Part shown: one piece after another, positions 42,849-54,896 of the stretch
Layout: the number at the start of each line of letters is the position of its first letter
Position numbering within the stretch: the first letter of the stretch is position 1
Source of the DNA: Letharia columbiana
Taxonomy: Eukaryota; Ascomycota; Lecanoromycetes; Lecanorales; Parmeliaceae
Length of the DNA: 64,000 bases
Direction of reading: 5' to 3'
Assembly: GCF_014066305.1 (NCBI RefSeq)
Contig: NW_023501040.1
Location: 558,001 to 622,000, forward strand
Made by a program: the position numbers and the translations under genes
Notes under the pieces: generated by a model
Database searches by the model: none
Seen by the model: the letters and a program-made list of their open reading frames with translations, nothing else
Told to the model about the DNA's origin: nothing

Positions 42849-45800
42849 CTAAGCCTTCCATGTTCCATCAATCTGTTTTTTTCTTACCTAGTAGAAGTGT
42901 CAGCCTCAGCGTCCAGCAGGAGATGACAGAAGACATGGCTTTGTCAAACTTACAAAAGGAGCCACAACGGTCGTCCCCACCGCCAAAGCCACCACTGTCA
43001 ATACAAGCTGTAGCTTACTGAATCCCTTCCCCAGCAGATCAAAAGCGCCTATGGGAGAAACCCTCGAGAGGAAGAGGTCAACATCCCCAAACGCGAATAC
43101 CAAACTCGTGCTCTCCAAGAGCGACGGACTGGTAACAACCTCGGAAATACTCATGAGCTCTCTTTTGTGAGTGAGGATCCACTTAGGCTCGAAGTCCAAC
43201 ATAGGACTATACTTGAATAGTCCCTCTTCCATTTCAGCTGCTGTAGCATCCCGACCAACCGGCCTCCTCGGATCAAGGAATGCACGTGAGATGGATACCA
43301 GTGCATTAGTATCGGGAAGGACGCAGAGAAGGGAGCGAGTAGTGATTCCTTGAAGTGTGGAGGTAACGGAGATAGAGGAAATAGCGCCGGGGATCAAAAA
43401 GGTTTGGGACAAAACGTGCGGTGCGTCATATGTCCCATCTTCGTCTGTGAAGGCAGGACTGGTGGACGAATAGTTGGAAGATGTCTCAAGTGAGCCCCGA
43501 TCATTGGGGTAGGGTGATTCGTAGAGCTCCGATACCACCAATTGGTAGCCCTTCAGTTTCTGCTGATCAATCTCAGACACGTCTTGCGAAAGAGAGCTAG
43601 TCTCCGAGAAAAGCGAGTAAGCGAACCAATTCTCTGAGACGGTGGAAGCGATCGGAAGGCTTATGTCAACTCCAGCGTGAGTAGCTGAATGAATGACGGC
43701 ACCAGAAGCCGAATCCAGGATATAGAACGTCGCTGTCGAAGCCTCCGTTCCAAGAGCTGTGATAAGTAGGACGTTGGGGTTCAGGTATTTGTACAACACA
43801 TTGCGGTCTCCGAGGACCTTGCCAATCGATGCTACAGGGTCATGAGAAGGTCGAGTAGTGACCGTCTTGACTGTCTCCCCCAGCGCCGGCGTGAACTGCC
43901 ATGCCAACGTCGGCTTTGGACCTTTCCACAGGGCCCAGCCTCTGACAACATTGTCTTCGGCATCTGTCACGATGGTCGTCCCTATTTCAAAATCTGCCTT
44001 GGGAAGTTCTCCAATGGATCCGTCATCATTGACTGGTATGAGAAGCTGTTCTCCAGATGCATCCGTGATGGGGACAGACGTCTTCAGAGACTTGATTAGA
44101 CCTCCAGGCTGATACTGCACGATTGTACCCGTATTGGTTTGGACACGCAAGAACTCTCCTTCTTTGCATCGTACCAGTGCAGTATTCTGTTCGGCTTCGA
44201 TACTAAGGACTCGCCACTTTTCGCCCGCCTTTAGGGTAACAGCCTGAATACTCCAGATAATTCTGCCCTGTGTACCTCCATCAAGTGCGGCAAGCCGGCC
44301 GTTCTCTGTAGCAACGATGACAATTTTATGAAAGCCGAAGCTATCACGGCGTAGACTCTGGTCTTGAGAGCCTGCCTTATCCCCAAGAAAGCTCCCTAGC
44401 ACTCGGGCAGGAAGAGTTTGTGCCCAAGACGGGAAATGTTGTAGATCTCTTGCATGACGTTTGACTCGGTGCACGTACGCTGCGATGACACTACGGTGAC
44501 TCTCTGCTGCGAGCTCATCGGCCAGATTCTCTTCCTTGGGTATCTCGACAAACGCGGCGGCGACTGCACCGGTAAGACCTTCGGGCCTCACCCAATAAGG
44601 GTCGCCGTTGCGTATGAGTTCCCAGTCGCCTGAGGGCAACGTCAGAGCAGACCTTACCGCATACGTCGATCCACCCTTAGATACCACCTCAGAGGTAGCA
44701 TGAGAGATGTCCTGCGGATCCACCATTCCACCATGGCTTTTGGGACGGATATCCCAATGGCTGAGTATGGACGGTCCGGTCGAAGATACCAAGATGCTCT
44801 CGAAAGCAGTATGTCTGGCGAAGTAGACATTGGAACCTTGGGAGCTAGCTGAAAAGGCACCTTTTCCACCGAGGCGCGGCAAATCATATGCTTTTTTTAT
44901 ATCAGTATCGACATGAAACACCTCCGCCCAGTGCGAGTCTACACCTTGATAGTGTACGAGGAAGTGCGGATGAGCGGTAGGAGATCGTGGAGTGTGAACA
45001 ATTATTTTTTCGGCTGACTCGCCGCTGCTGGAAGGAACATTGAGAGTTGTAATTTGTTTCGTGCCAACCTTATTGACCTTCAATGTCTTGAGAGCTTTAT
45101 CGGTCCATATCAGAAAAGGTTGACCCGAGTTTGCGCCGATGTGCAGGATTGAAGCCTCTGATGTAACGTCGCTGTCTGAGTTTAACGCTATCGACTGACC
45201 GATCTGCTTCCCATTTGAAGGGGCCAGCTCTGCGACTTTGATTTTGAGACCCTTGAGGAGCGCCGAATGCAACGAAACGGTGAATATGCGATCTTGTGAT
45301 GATACGACGGCATAGGGTGCATCTCCACTGTGGTCAATTAGCTTCGCCTATATCCATAGAACCCATCCGCTGCTCTTCTGCGTACCTCCCGTCGCCGAAC
45401 TCCCAGAACACCTCTCCAGTATCGGCAGCCAAATTTCTGACAACGAAACCTGAGCCCTCTCCTTCACTGAGTACTAAGACATATTTTCCACTTTCGGCTG
45501 ATAGCGTAACATCTACCACTTTCGTCCCATCTCCACCGTCCCACTCCCAGACCAATCTACCATCTGTTGCATCCCACGCCTGGACCTTCCCATCCACCGC
45601 ACTAACGAGTGTATCACCTCCTTCTCCTGCAGTCAACAGACCAGGAGTAGTATAATTATGGGCCGAATCAGCCAGTCGCTGTCTCCATATCACCGCGCCA
45701 TCTTTAGGATTGATTGCACCGAGCACTAGCTTCTCCGAGAGCGTGTAAAGAAGTGAGGCTTTCGACGCGGCCGAAGGACGGTGGAAGAAAGTGGTGTGAG

Positions 45801-45927
45801 CTTGGGGAGGTCCGAGCAGGGCGTGGTGGGAGTCGGTTTGGTAAGCCTCGTCTGCGAAGATGGCGTGGCACAATGACGCATAGAAAAGGGCGGCAATTGG
45901 CAGTAAGATTGGCGCACAGAGGCGCAT
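42849..45927 (-). CDS. EMC1: ER membrane protein complex subunit 1
   Basis: Large lumenal subunit of the EMC insertase. Exons 45386-45927, 42954-45327 and 42849-42887 total 2955 nt (984 aa) in phase. Signal peptide MRLCAPILLPIAALFYASLCHA. The N-terminal half is PQQ-like beta-propeller (LLYTLSEKLVLGAINPKDGAVIWRQ is the first blade; WDATDGRLVWEW another). The C-terminal DUF1620-type part includes TTRSLLCVLPDTNALVSISR, LDPRRPVG and KWILTHKRELMS. A single membrane span (LVLTVVALAVGTTVVAPF) and a short basic tail come from the tiny third exon. The 58 bp first intron restores EFGDGSGDAPYAVV. Length fits the family. Confidence 0.93.
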
Positions 45928-46176
45928 GATCAGCGAGGAGAGAGAGGAGGCCTACAAGCTCAATCTATCACATTGTATATTGTACGGACAGTCATGAGAG
46001 CTGCCCTGAATGGTGTTTAGCGGACTGGCAATTTAGCCGACCTGCCCGAGGCCAAAAAACCTCCGATCGGGCGGAATAACTTCGCCTCCGTAGAGCCAGA
46101 CAGAAGCAATGTCATTCTCCACTCATCACCATTTGCTCATCCCCGTCTCTGTGTTTATCAGCTTCGGAAATTAATC

Positions 46177-46996
46177 ATGAGTCTTGTTTATGGTGCATAT
46201 GGGGGCACTACAGCTCTAGGGGTCGTGGGACTTTGTACGAGAGTCCAGTCCGCATCTTCGTGCTCAGCGCTGACGGGCGGCAGATCTACTATTCACTGGA
46301 GATGGGGAAGCCTTCAATGTTGGTGACTCGTCGAACTATGCGCAAGAGCCGTATCTGATGGTGCCGATTACTAGGTTGGACAATTTTTAGAGAGCGTATC
46401 GCCATATGCATGGGCAGATCTAGGCATTGGTCTCTGCATTGGGCTATCAGTTGTTGGGGCAGCATGGTATAGAAAGGAATACATGTCTTGGGATGGCAGA
46501 TACTAAGACATTTCATACAGGGGAATTTTCATCACCGGCTCCTCGATCCTCGGCGGCGGTGTCAAGGCACCTCGAATAAGAACAAAGAACTTGATATCGA
46601 TTATCTTTTGCGAAGTCGTGGCAATTTACGGCGTCATCATGGCCATCGTATTCTCCTCAAAACTGCAAATGGTTGAGGGAGAAGCTGCCTACTCAGCCTC
46701 CAATCAGTATACTGGGTACGCTCTTTTTTGGTCGGGCCTCACAGTTGGCATGTGCAACTTGATATGTGGTGTCTCGGTGGGGATCAACGGGAGTAGCGCA
46801 GCACTGGCCGATGCTGCGGATCCAAGTTTGTGAGCGGGAAAACTTTCTAACAAGACCATCGAAAAGGCCCTGCTAACGGTCTATCTCTAGATTCGTCAAA
46901 GTACTTGTTATAGAGATCTTCAGCTCTGTCTTGGGATTGTTCGGGCTTATCATCGGCTTACTCGTATCTAGCAAAGCACCAGCATTCACAGCTTAG
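46177..46996 (+). CDS. VMA16: V-type ATPase proteolipid subunit c''
   Basis: Part of the proton-conducting V0 ring of the vacuolar ATPase. Exons 46177-46234, 46284-46318, 46375-46466, 46521-46829 and 46891-46996 sum to 600 nt (199 aa) in phase. There are four to five hydrophobic helices. Family signatures are [39 protein letters not shown], and [11 protein letters not shown] with the proton-carrying Glu, then [12 protein letters not shown] and [18 protein letters not shown]. Exon 2 is 35 nt; its donor is GTTGGT. It is divergent from EMC1 with 249 bp between starts. Confidence 0.95.
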
Positions 46997-47552
46997 TCGA
47001 TCTCGAGCGGGAATGATCGAGGTGCGCTACATGATTGGCATGAAAAGGCGTTTTGCAGAGGTGGACTCGAGAGATACCTGGAGCTCTCATGCCAGAACTT
47101 GTAGAGTATCTTCGATTCAGGTCAATCGTGCCTCGCATTACTTGTTCCGCAGCCACGGAGAAGCGCCTGTTGAGCTGGGGCAGATTCCTGCCCGTTTGAC
47201 CTGTCAAAGCATATTGCTGTCATTCTTGAGAGAACCCAAAGTAGACACCTACACTACATATGTTGAGGCTACGGCACAATGATAGAGTGTCTGAGCAGTA
47301 TGATGTTAGCTGTTGATCATTCTGCATTGTAATCTACTTTTTAACGCCTATCCTGACAGCTTCGACTCCTCCAATTCTTCAACCCTGCAGACCCACGAAC
47401 TCCTAAGATTATGCTCCACAGCATGCTATGTCTATTTGGATTTCGAGGGTTGACAGACAAAGTGCTAGGCGATAAGCATGCCCAGGAGTCGCCCAATTGC
47501 GATGAGATGAATTATACTTGAGAATAGAACGCCATCTCCAAGACCATCACAT
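46997..47552. other. intergenic spacer
   Basis: Between convergent VMA16 and the large hypothetical gene. Short open frames (47013-47282) show no motif. Nothing is supported. Confidence 0.5.
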
Positions 47553-50500
47553 CTATAAAAAAGCAGGATCAGTGCCACTCTCTTCACTAATTCTCATCAC
47601 ACTCCTGCGACCTTTCAAGAAGCTGTCAACCAACTTGTGGTTGTTCCCGGCTTGGGTTTGGGGAACGTCTGAACTTGGGGCAGGACTGTCCGAATCGTAG
47701 TCCTTTTCGCCAGGTGGTGTGTGACGAGATGCTTGATTTTCGTTCCGAGGTGACCACTTTCCCAAAGACGTGCCGCTACTGCTTTTCAACCGGCGAAGGC
47801 GTTCTACCCTTTCTGGGCTATACCGGATATTGGCTGTGGTAGGCGAGTGCCTTTGTTCTGTCTGCATTTTGAGAGACGAGTGTGAATTTTTCTGCCGTAG
47901 GCCCCCGGATGGTTCGTGGACTCGACTGAGAGAGCGTCTCTCACTCTCCACTTTTGAAATTTTACGCGAATTCTCAGAAGCTCTACTCAATGGAGCGTTA
48001 TCGTTTTGTTGGACGTTACCTGCATTAGCTGAATGGCGAATATTCATAAGAGGTGACCTATCCAGCGAGCGAGAAACCTTATGCTTCGACGCTTTTAAAA
48101 GGTTGGAGTTGCCTTGGATGATCGCGAGAGGCTGCTTGAGGATATCAGTTGGCGACTGCAGTCTACCAATGTTTACGTCGTTACTATCAACCTGTGCATA
48201 TTCCCTTCTGTGGCCGCTGTCTTTGACTGGATGCGCGTCATACGTTTGTTCCTGCCGCGTCCCATAATCTTCGAGGGAAGCCACCTGCGTAGCCATAAAA
48301 TTCCTCCAATTTCCACTTGACGCTTCGGATGAGTATCCATGCTGGATAACGACAGGATGAGCTGACCGCTCGTTCTTGCCAGGTTGACCCGTAATGATGA
48401 TAGCAGTCCCAGCTTCACCACTGCTCTCGGACATGGCAAGCGAGATCGAGCTTCTATTTGCCTTCGGTGTATCGCCACCTGAGGATCTAGAATAGACACT
48501 GTCCGATCCAGTGACGCTATCATTGCGTAGCCGGCCGGTAACAGCACTCGAGGGGCCCTCCAATTGCGGACGATCCTCAAAATTGATGCGGATTTGAGAG
48601 TCAGCTTCGGTCTCACTGCTTGCGTGCATTGCACGTCTGTATGGGCTTGGGTTGCTTCTTTCGATGCGCATAGATGGGGGGAAAAACGCCGATTTCACTT
48701 CGTGGAGGGGTCTTTTTGGTAGCTGAATCCCACGCTCATTCATCTCCGCAATCCGTTCTTGTGTGAGACCCTTTCCTAAGTCCGAAAAGCCTTGCTGCTG
48801 GTAACTTTTATTAGTACTCTGGCTCTCATATTGTAAGAAATTATCGTTGAAAGATTCCATCGCAGAGGGACTGAAGATCACGGAATTTGATACCTTTGCC
48901 CCACGAGAACCTGAACGAGAGTTGGATTTGGCTTTAGCGCCCTTGCGGATGCTTGATGTTCTTCTGGGAGCTCGCGTAGACAGCCGAGCCTTGTGATGGC
49001 TGGAGCTGCTATCGGTCCCTGGCTCACTATCGTCCAGAGCGGCCTCGCGGTTGTTTTGGTCGATCTTCTTTTGCAGCGCAGAGAAAATCCTATGCGGGTC
49101 TATTGGACCACTTACACGGCCTGCACTACTTTGCCTCACTGGTTGACGGAAGCTTGCATACCCATTGTTGCCCTCCTCATACTGGCGAGCAGAAGACGAT
49201 GGCTGATGTGGACCTCCATCTTCCTTTATGATTGAAAGGCGCTTCCTTTCTAATGTTTGCGGCATGTTGATCGTGTTTGCAGCTGTGGAATCCGTCCAAC
49301 TAGTGACCCTTGATTTGCCGTTGCTTTCATCGTCATCGCTATGGGCGCTTCGGATGCTACCTGGGCGAGCACCCTTGTCAACGAAATTTGGCGTAGTATA
49401 CATTACTGATTCTCGAGAGCCCACGCGAAGGAGGAGCTCAGCGTCGGGTTCCGGCACAGGTGGATAACGCTGCTCTTTGCCATCGGATGTCGAGATGTAG
49501 TCCCCATAGTGAGGGTGGGTTGCCTTGATCTGCTGCACGGGAATCGTATCTTCGGCGTCTGGATGTCGCTTGAACACCCGCTTGAACTTCTTTTTGATCG
49601 TCTGGGACAGGTTCCTGGCTCTGTGGCCAAGATCTTTATTCTTCGGTGGTTCCACAGACGCCAATGGAGACGCTATTGCACTACCGTAGCTGTTGGTGCT
49701 ACTGGTACGAACAGTCCTACGGAACCCTTTTTGGGATTTGCGACGATTGCCAAGGCCAAGGAACGACGGTTGCTCTTTCAACCTCTGTTGCTCTAATTGA
49801 CGAAGATACTGATCTCGGGCAAGCTGGACAGCTGCATCGTTGGCGACGTACTGCTGACTACTGGTTGATATGCGATCCGTAACACCACGGAAAAAGGAGT
49901 ACGACTTTCGTAGGCGAGGATCAGGCACTTGGAGCGGCTCGTGGTAAGCATCGGAAGATTGGAGTGATTGACGATGAAAGTGACGCCTGCTATACGGTAT
50001 ACCATCACCGAAGACCGCAGACGGAGTCTTGCCGGGGCTAAACATCGACTTCGCTTTTCGGAGCCTTCGGTACGATGAGGGGACAGAGGCATTATCGCTT
50101 TCGCCGAATTCTCCAATTGGCTGAGCTAAGGCGGTCGATGCCCTTTCATCAGAGTAGATGGAGGGCTCGATGTTCCGAGACCGGGACTGCAATTGGCTTT
50201 CGTAAGGATTGTGGCTTGTCCTGGAGCCAGGGGCCTCTCTACGAGTGATAGAGCGATTCCGTGATGGTATAGCTGTTGGTCCTGCGAAACGGACACTCTG
50301 CCTCCTCCCAAGCCTTGGCCCAGCATCTTTGTTCGCTATGGAGGTTGTGTCTTGCCCATTGGGGGCTTTTTTGGCCATCTCGCGCTCATTCGCGCGTTCG
50401 AAGGCAAGGTTGGCAGCAGTAAGAGCTTCCTGATGTGTAGTCTCGGCATTGTTTGTGGTGGGTGACGTGGGAATAATTGATCGAGGCCTGATCGATGGGG

Positions 50501-50555
50501 TTGATTTGGCTCGTCGAGGCTGTTGCGAAGCGCTGCTCGTGCCGCGTGAAAGCAT
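47553..50555 (-). CDS. hypothetical disordered Ser/Arg-rich protein, 1000 aa
   Basis: A single uninterrupted frame of 1000 codons from ATG 50555. It is dominated by Ser, Arg, Pro and Gln with many basic-Ser patches (RRAKSTPSIRPRSI near the start; APRRTSSIRKGAKAKSNSRSGS mid-protein), so it is mostly disordered and probably phosphorylated. More ordered short blocks are FERANEREMAKKAPNG, LARDQYLRQLEQQRLK (helix), IAEMNERGIQLPKRPLHEVK, and the C-terminal ERVERLRRLKSSSGTSLGKWSPR with VDSFLKGRRSVMRISEE. Such blocks in a disordered background suggest a conserved scaffold or regulatory protein. No domain is recognised. Confidence 0.8.
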   Translation of the reverse strand: MLSRGTSSASQQPRRAKSTPSIRPRSIIPTSPTTNNAETTHQEALTAANLAFERANEREMAKKAPNGQDTTSIANKDAGPRLGRRQSVRFAGPTAIPSRNRSITRREAPGSRTSHNPYESQLQSRSRNIEPSIYSDERASTALAQPIGEFGESDNASVPSSYRRLRKAKSMFSPGKTPSAVFGDGIPYSRRHFHRQSLQSSDAYHEPLQVPDPRLRKSYSFFRGVTDRISTSSQQYVANDAAVQLARDQYLRQLEQQRLKEQPSFLGLGNRRKSQKGFRRTVRTSSTNSYGSAIASPLASVEPPKNKDLGHRARNLSQTIKKKFKRVFKRHPDAEDTIPVQQIKATHPHYGDYISTSDGKEQRYPPVPEPDAELLLRVGSRESVMYTTPNFVDKGARPGSIRSAHSDDDESNGKSRVTSWTDSTAANTINMPQTLERKRLSIIKEDGGPHQPSSSARQYEEGNNGYASFRQPVRQSSAGRVSGPIDPHRIFSALQKKIDQNNREAALDDSEPGTDSSSSHHKARLSTRAPRRTSSIRKGAKAKSNSRSGSRGAKVSNSVIFSPSAMESFNDNFLQYESQSTNKSYQQQGFSDLGKGLTQERIAEMNERGIQLPKRPLHEVKSAFFPPSMRIERSNPSPYRRAMHASSETEADSQIRINFEDRPQLEGPSSAVTGRLRNDSVTGSDSVYSRSSGGDTPKANRSSISLAMSESSGEAGTAIIITGQPGKNERSAHPVVIQHGYSSEASSGNWRNFMATQVASLEDYGTRQEQTYDAHPVKDSGHRREYAQVDSNDVNIGRLQSPTDILKQPLAIIQGNSNLLKASKHKVSRSLDRSPLMNIRHSANAGNVQQNDNAPLSRASENSRKISKVESERRSLSRVHEPSGGLRQKNSHSSLKMQTEQRHSPTTANIRYSPERVERLRRLKSSSGTSLGKWSPRNENQASRHTPPGEKDYDSDSPAPSSDVPQTQAGNNHKLVDSFLKGRRSVMRISEESGTDPAFL

Positions 50556-51204
50556 ACTGGGTCAGATTGCGTAGGAGACCGCAGGCGGCCGATTGTAGGC
50601 AGAAAGGTGAGTGATGAATGCTAAATGAGTTAATGTATCCAAAAGGGATGCCAGTGACAGAGTCGATGAAGAAACAAACACCGTGAGAGAAAAAGGTCTG
50701 AGAGCGCCTCCTGCCAGAGAACATGCTTGATCACCAGGCAACCGAATGGAAATGGGAGGAAGGAGCTTACAGTTCCAGACGGTACCTACCTTGAGCCAAG
50801 AACAAAGATGGAGAGAGCTGGACCAAAGCCTTTTGAGATCCCAAACAAATTTCGCATCACTTTGTGATTTGAAAGTGGTCAAGCCGTATCGTGAGGCGAA
50901 AGCCGGACACTTTATCCCGATGATTTGCCACTGCAAGTCATCGAAATAGATGCTACCGTCGGTCTGAGTGGGCACGAACCCAAAGCTGTAATACGAAGAA
51001 GGCGCGAGTCGGCAGTAGTGAATGCTATCTCATATTGAGAGTCTGCATATCGATGGCCACATGTACATAGCCACTTCATCCATCAATCCGTGTACTACAC
51101 ATCGCTTATGAAAGATACTCAGGATCTTGGCTGCTCTTAGTTCTGGCGTTGTTGTGGCATGGGCGGAGAACAAACGGTGTCCTTCCCCTAACAGCACACA
51201 CGAT
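50556..51204. other. upstream region of the 1000 aa gene
   Basis: Probably promoter and 5' leader. A C+T-rich minus-strand stretch lies near 50640-50720. No separate gene is supported. Confidence 0.45.
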
Positions 51205-52009
51205 CTAATTCCAGTGGCCAAATTGGACGGAACAAGCCCAATGTAGCCACCTCTTGACTTGCAGAATCGTCGACCGGTCTACAATTTGATTAATCGTATC
51301 CTCAAGCATCAGGATACTGGGATGTGGGGTTATAAGTTTCAACTGTTCTTCCTCAGACTGACGGTATTGGGGTCCTAGCGTGTTCCACAACCATTCATCC
51401 TGTGGTCGCCGGCGATTGCTCTGCGTAGCGGATCTTGCTGGTGTCCAGATTGCAGTCGTGACGTAAACTTCGCCAATCCGCATTCTTGAAGAGTTACCCC
51501 TGCGACATAGGGTTGTTCCGGATCACCCACGAAGAGAGATTCTCAGTGCCTTTTTCATACAACATTTGTAAGCGAATGGTATGACTGGCGTTTCTGTTCC
51601 ACCTTGGATAGCCCAAGTTGTGGTGGAGAAGCATGAAAATGCAACTCTTCTGAATCATTTCCCGAAGTTGCCTGTTGGTGAGCAGCTTGTGTTAATGTTT
51701 CGTACTGCACAATCATGTCATCGAGATCGTTAGTCTAGCCCAGCAAGCCATAGATCACGTCAAGCGGACCTCTTGGCTCTCTGTATCTGACCATCTGTTC
51801 ATGTAGAACACACCCAGGACATCAGCTCTGAGACCTTTCTGCCCCAAATCTTCGAGTTCCACGATCTTCTTCATTCGAGACAGAAGATCTCTGTATAAAA
51901 GGTGAATTGGGGTTGCTTGGCAGCACCTTCCTACATGACTGGAGAGACTCTCGCCGAGTGCGTTGAAGGTGTCTTTCGGGATAAGGACGTCACCACAAAC
52001 ATTCGTCAC
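51205..52009 (-). pseudogene. fragmented hypothetical gene
   Basis: Three protein-like stretches in order on the minus strand: 52009-51755 (LIPKDTFNALGESLSSHVGR...), about 51705-51575 (TLTQAAHQQATSGNDSEEL...), and 51483-51205 (IGEVYVTTAIWTPARSATQS...). Stops and frame changes separate them. A splice near 51570 (donor GTATGA) is possible, but I could not build one continuous model. It is a decayed or multi-exon gene of unknown function. Confidence 0.35.
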
Positions 52010-53391
52010 TTTCCTAGCGACAGCAGCCTCCTGTACGGGTCACATGCGTCTCCACGTCTCTAGCAAAGATCGTCGAAAACCCGAAAGAGGAGGGTCCCTA
52101 CACCAGTTGACTCTTTGAGACACTTTCAAAGAATTGGTCTTTGGAGCTTTACCCTTCATAATTTGACACGGTCCAGTGCTATGTTTGATCGCTCGGATTG
52201 CAGATCATGACGTCCCTTCATGGTACTTGCTGGTAGAGCCCAATCAAATGACGACTCGTTTTGGTGATTGATTGATTGAATTGATACTCTAGACAGATGG
52301 CATTTGTTTTGGTAGATCAATCTGGGAGGCGGGTCACGCCGCCCGAGGCTGAAATCTTTTTTCTTCTAATTTCTAGACTCTATTGGGATAGTAGTTCGAA
52401 ATTAAATGTGCTGTATGTACGGAGGTCTGCACCGAAGCTCCTGCACCTGCCAAGACGCCAGTCTTTAGTAGCCCTAACCCTGTTGTCGGAAGGCGACCCT
52501 GTGGTGAGGGTTCTATAATTATTTTCTGGAAGCGCACTTGTTGAATTTCAGAGACCTCTGTTAGGTATGACAGGGGCAATGGGCTCCAGACTGGGCTCAG
52601 GTCAGGCGCAGTTCGGAAGCAGGTCTAAGCGCATTGTCCGCCCCCGGGCACACCCGACAGCTGGACCCTTTTCTGGCAGTGTTCGACAGCTGGACCCTTT
52701 TCTTGGCAGTGTTCGACCCACGTGAAATGCTTTCCACGTTTCCTAGATGCAGAACTCCGTATCATTTCTACTATGAGCTCTGACCAAGAAACGAAGAGGG
52801 TTAATAAGATAAACAATGCAGACAAGGCGTCACTAGGTAGGTGTTATAATGAAGCGAAAGATTGCAAGGCCACTCTATTCGCCTTGCTCGACTGGATACT
52901 CTCTTCCCACAATATAAAAAACTCATCTTAAAAACAAGGCCGCCTCTCACGTTGGAACAAATCCAAAAAAGCAAAGCTTTCGCTTCTCAAACATTAATGC
53001 TACTCGAAAGCAACAATATGCTAAGTATGTACTGGGAGAGGGCTACGATGCACTCTACATTGCAGGACTTTAAATCTCGACAGTGTCGGTCACCAACCTC
53101 AGTCTTACCCCAGGATACCCGGGAATGTGTAACTCCCATGAATCTACGCTGTTTTCATATCAGGGCCTGCGTGATACTTAGAGGTTGGATTTCAAATGTG
53201 AGGTACGATGCAATGCGATGATACGCAGTCTGTAGGGACATTCTATCTAGATATCGCTTTGGCATTGCCGCATGACTCCAAGTGAATTTTGCCTACACCA
53301 TAATGTGTTTGAGCCACTCAACCTTCGAACTTCACTTTTCGATACAAATGATTTTCAGAAGCCCGTCACATCGAGGGTAAGTCGATCCACT
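52010..53391. other. intergenic with a small tandem repeat
   Basis: 1.4 kb without a supported gene. A 29/30 bp unit (gacagctggacccttttct...) occurs twice in tandem at 52656-52684 and 52685-52714, differing by one T. A CCCTAACCC motif lies near 52481. Confidence 0.55.
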
Positions 53392-54702
53392 ATGTGCGAA
53401 AACTGCGACAACCTCTCATCTGCCTTGGCTTCTTTGTCCGTTAGTACCCACAATATGGCCAAAACCAATGTCATCGATCCTGAAGGGGATGTCATCCTCA
53501 TCTGCGGCAAGACTGAGTTCCAGGTCTCATCCAAAGTCCTGAGCCTGGCATCGCCGGTCTTTAAAGCACTCTTTAGCCCAAGTTTTGCGGAAGGACAGCC
53601 TACTTCAAGCAAAGCCAGTCGTATCCAACTCCACGACGATGATGCAGAAAGTATGCTGTTTATGTGCGCCGTCCTCCACCATAAGTGCGCTTTCTCCAAG
53701 GGCATCGGTCTGGAGAGACTTGAGAGGCTTGCTGTCGTCACTGATAAATACGATGTATGTATGTTTTCAAAGACATATTCGTCCGGGCGAACACATTGAT
53801 TTGCTCGCAAGTTGTATTTTGGGAGTGGTGGGAGCAAGAGGCCCTTGTCAATTATTTTTGAATTGTGTTGTAGCGAGGGTCATTGCCAGGATGAAGACAC
53901 GCTGACTTGGGGAACTTCAATAGTGTGTGTGTGCCATGTGCTACTGGGGAAGGTGTGAGATTTATAATACCAAACACACCAAGGAACCCAGCCGCCTGCT
54001 CTGGCCAGCTTACGCCTTTGACGAGGCCCAATTCTTTAACAGCCTTACCAAATTCATGATGCTAAACCTACCCAACGACGGTAAAGCTCAGACCGCGTCA
54101 AGAAAGTACGGCATACCAGAGGAGATTGAGAGCCATATTCCGGAAGGTTTAATTGGTAGGTCCTAAGAGGCACCCCCAATTTTCCAAATCGCTCTAAGGT
54201 TAACGTTGTCAAAGAGGCCATATTCCTTGCCGAACAAGACGTCAAGAGAGAAATGCAAATCCAAATTGAGCAAATCATCAGCCCCATTGCGGAAAAATCC
54301 ACTGCAGGCGATCTCATCCTAGGCTCAGACGACATCATTTTCTCCCACTGCGATTGCATCTCCATCAGCTCGCTTATCAACGGCCTCTCCAGGCAAGGCT
54401 TATGGCCTTTGACTTCGGCGGTCCACCGCCTGAGCATCTCAATGTTGTGCAAGAAGCTCGAAGCATGTGATGTTGGATTGGCAAGCCGTATCACTAAACT
54501 CAAGAAGTGCTCACGCTGTCCAGAGAACGTGGCTGCTAAGGTCGCCAAAATCAGAGAAGCTGCCTTGACGAGGTTTGAGGGTCTGTGCCTTGATTGCATC
54601 AAGAACCCCGGGAAATCACCGGAGCAAAGACTTCAATGTCGAGTCCCGCACCAGCATTTTCGAGGACTACCACGGCAGCTTCCGGTCTCAGAGGGACAAT
54701 AG
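53392..54702 (+). CDS. BTB/POZ domain protein, 3' frame uncertain
   Basis: Exons 53392-53754, 53924-54155 and from 54215. The N-terminal BTB domain reads DVILICGKTEFQVSSKVLSLASPVFKALFSPSFAEG, with LHDDDAESMLFMCAVLHHK and LAVVTDKYD. The middle is helical (WPAYAFDEAQFFNSLTKFMM). A C-terminal Cys cluster (CSRCPENVAAKVAKIREAA, then CLDCIKNPG) suggests a small metal site. After NPG the frame that continues naturally (FNVESRTSIFEDYHGSF) is shifted by one base at a ccccgggaaa run (about 54607-54616). As written the frame ends at 54702. Fungal BTB proteins of this kind have many paralogs with unknown partners. An upstream ATG at 53272 is possible, but a GTAAGT at 53378 suggests a leader intron. Confidence 0.75.
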
Positions 54703-54896
54703 CCGGATCCAGGTATCAGCAAAGTGGAGATTCACGATTAAAGGGAGAGCCAAGATACTTGGACGATTTCGACTGATTAGCTTAGACCCACAGTCGCAGC
54801 CAGACGATATGAGCTACCATCTTCATATTGACAGACATAAATCGACCCATTGGCGACATGAAACGCATTTCGTTAGGGTATATATGCATGCTTTGC

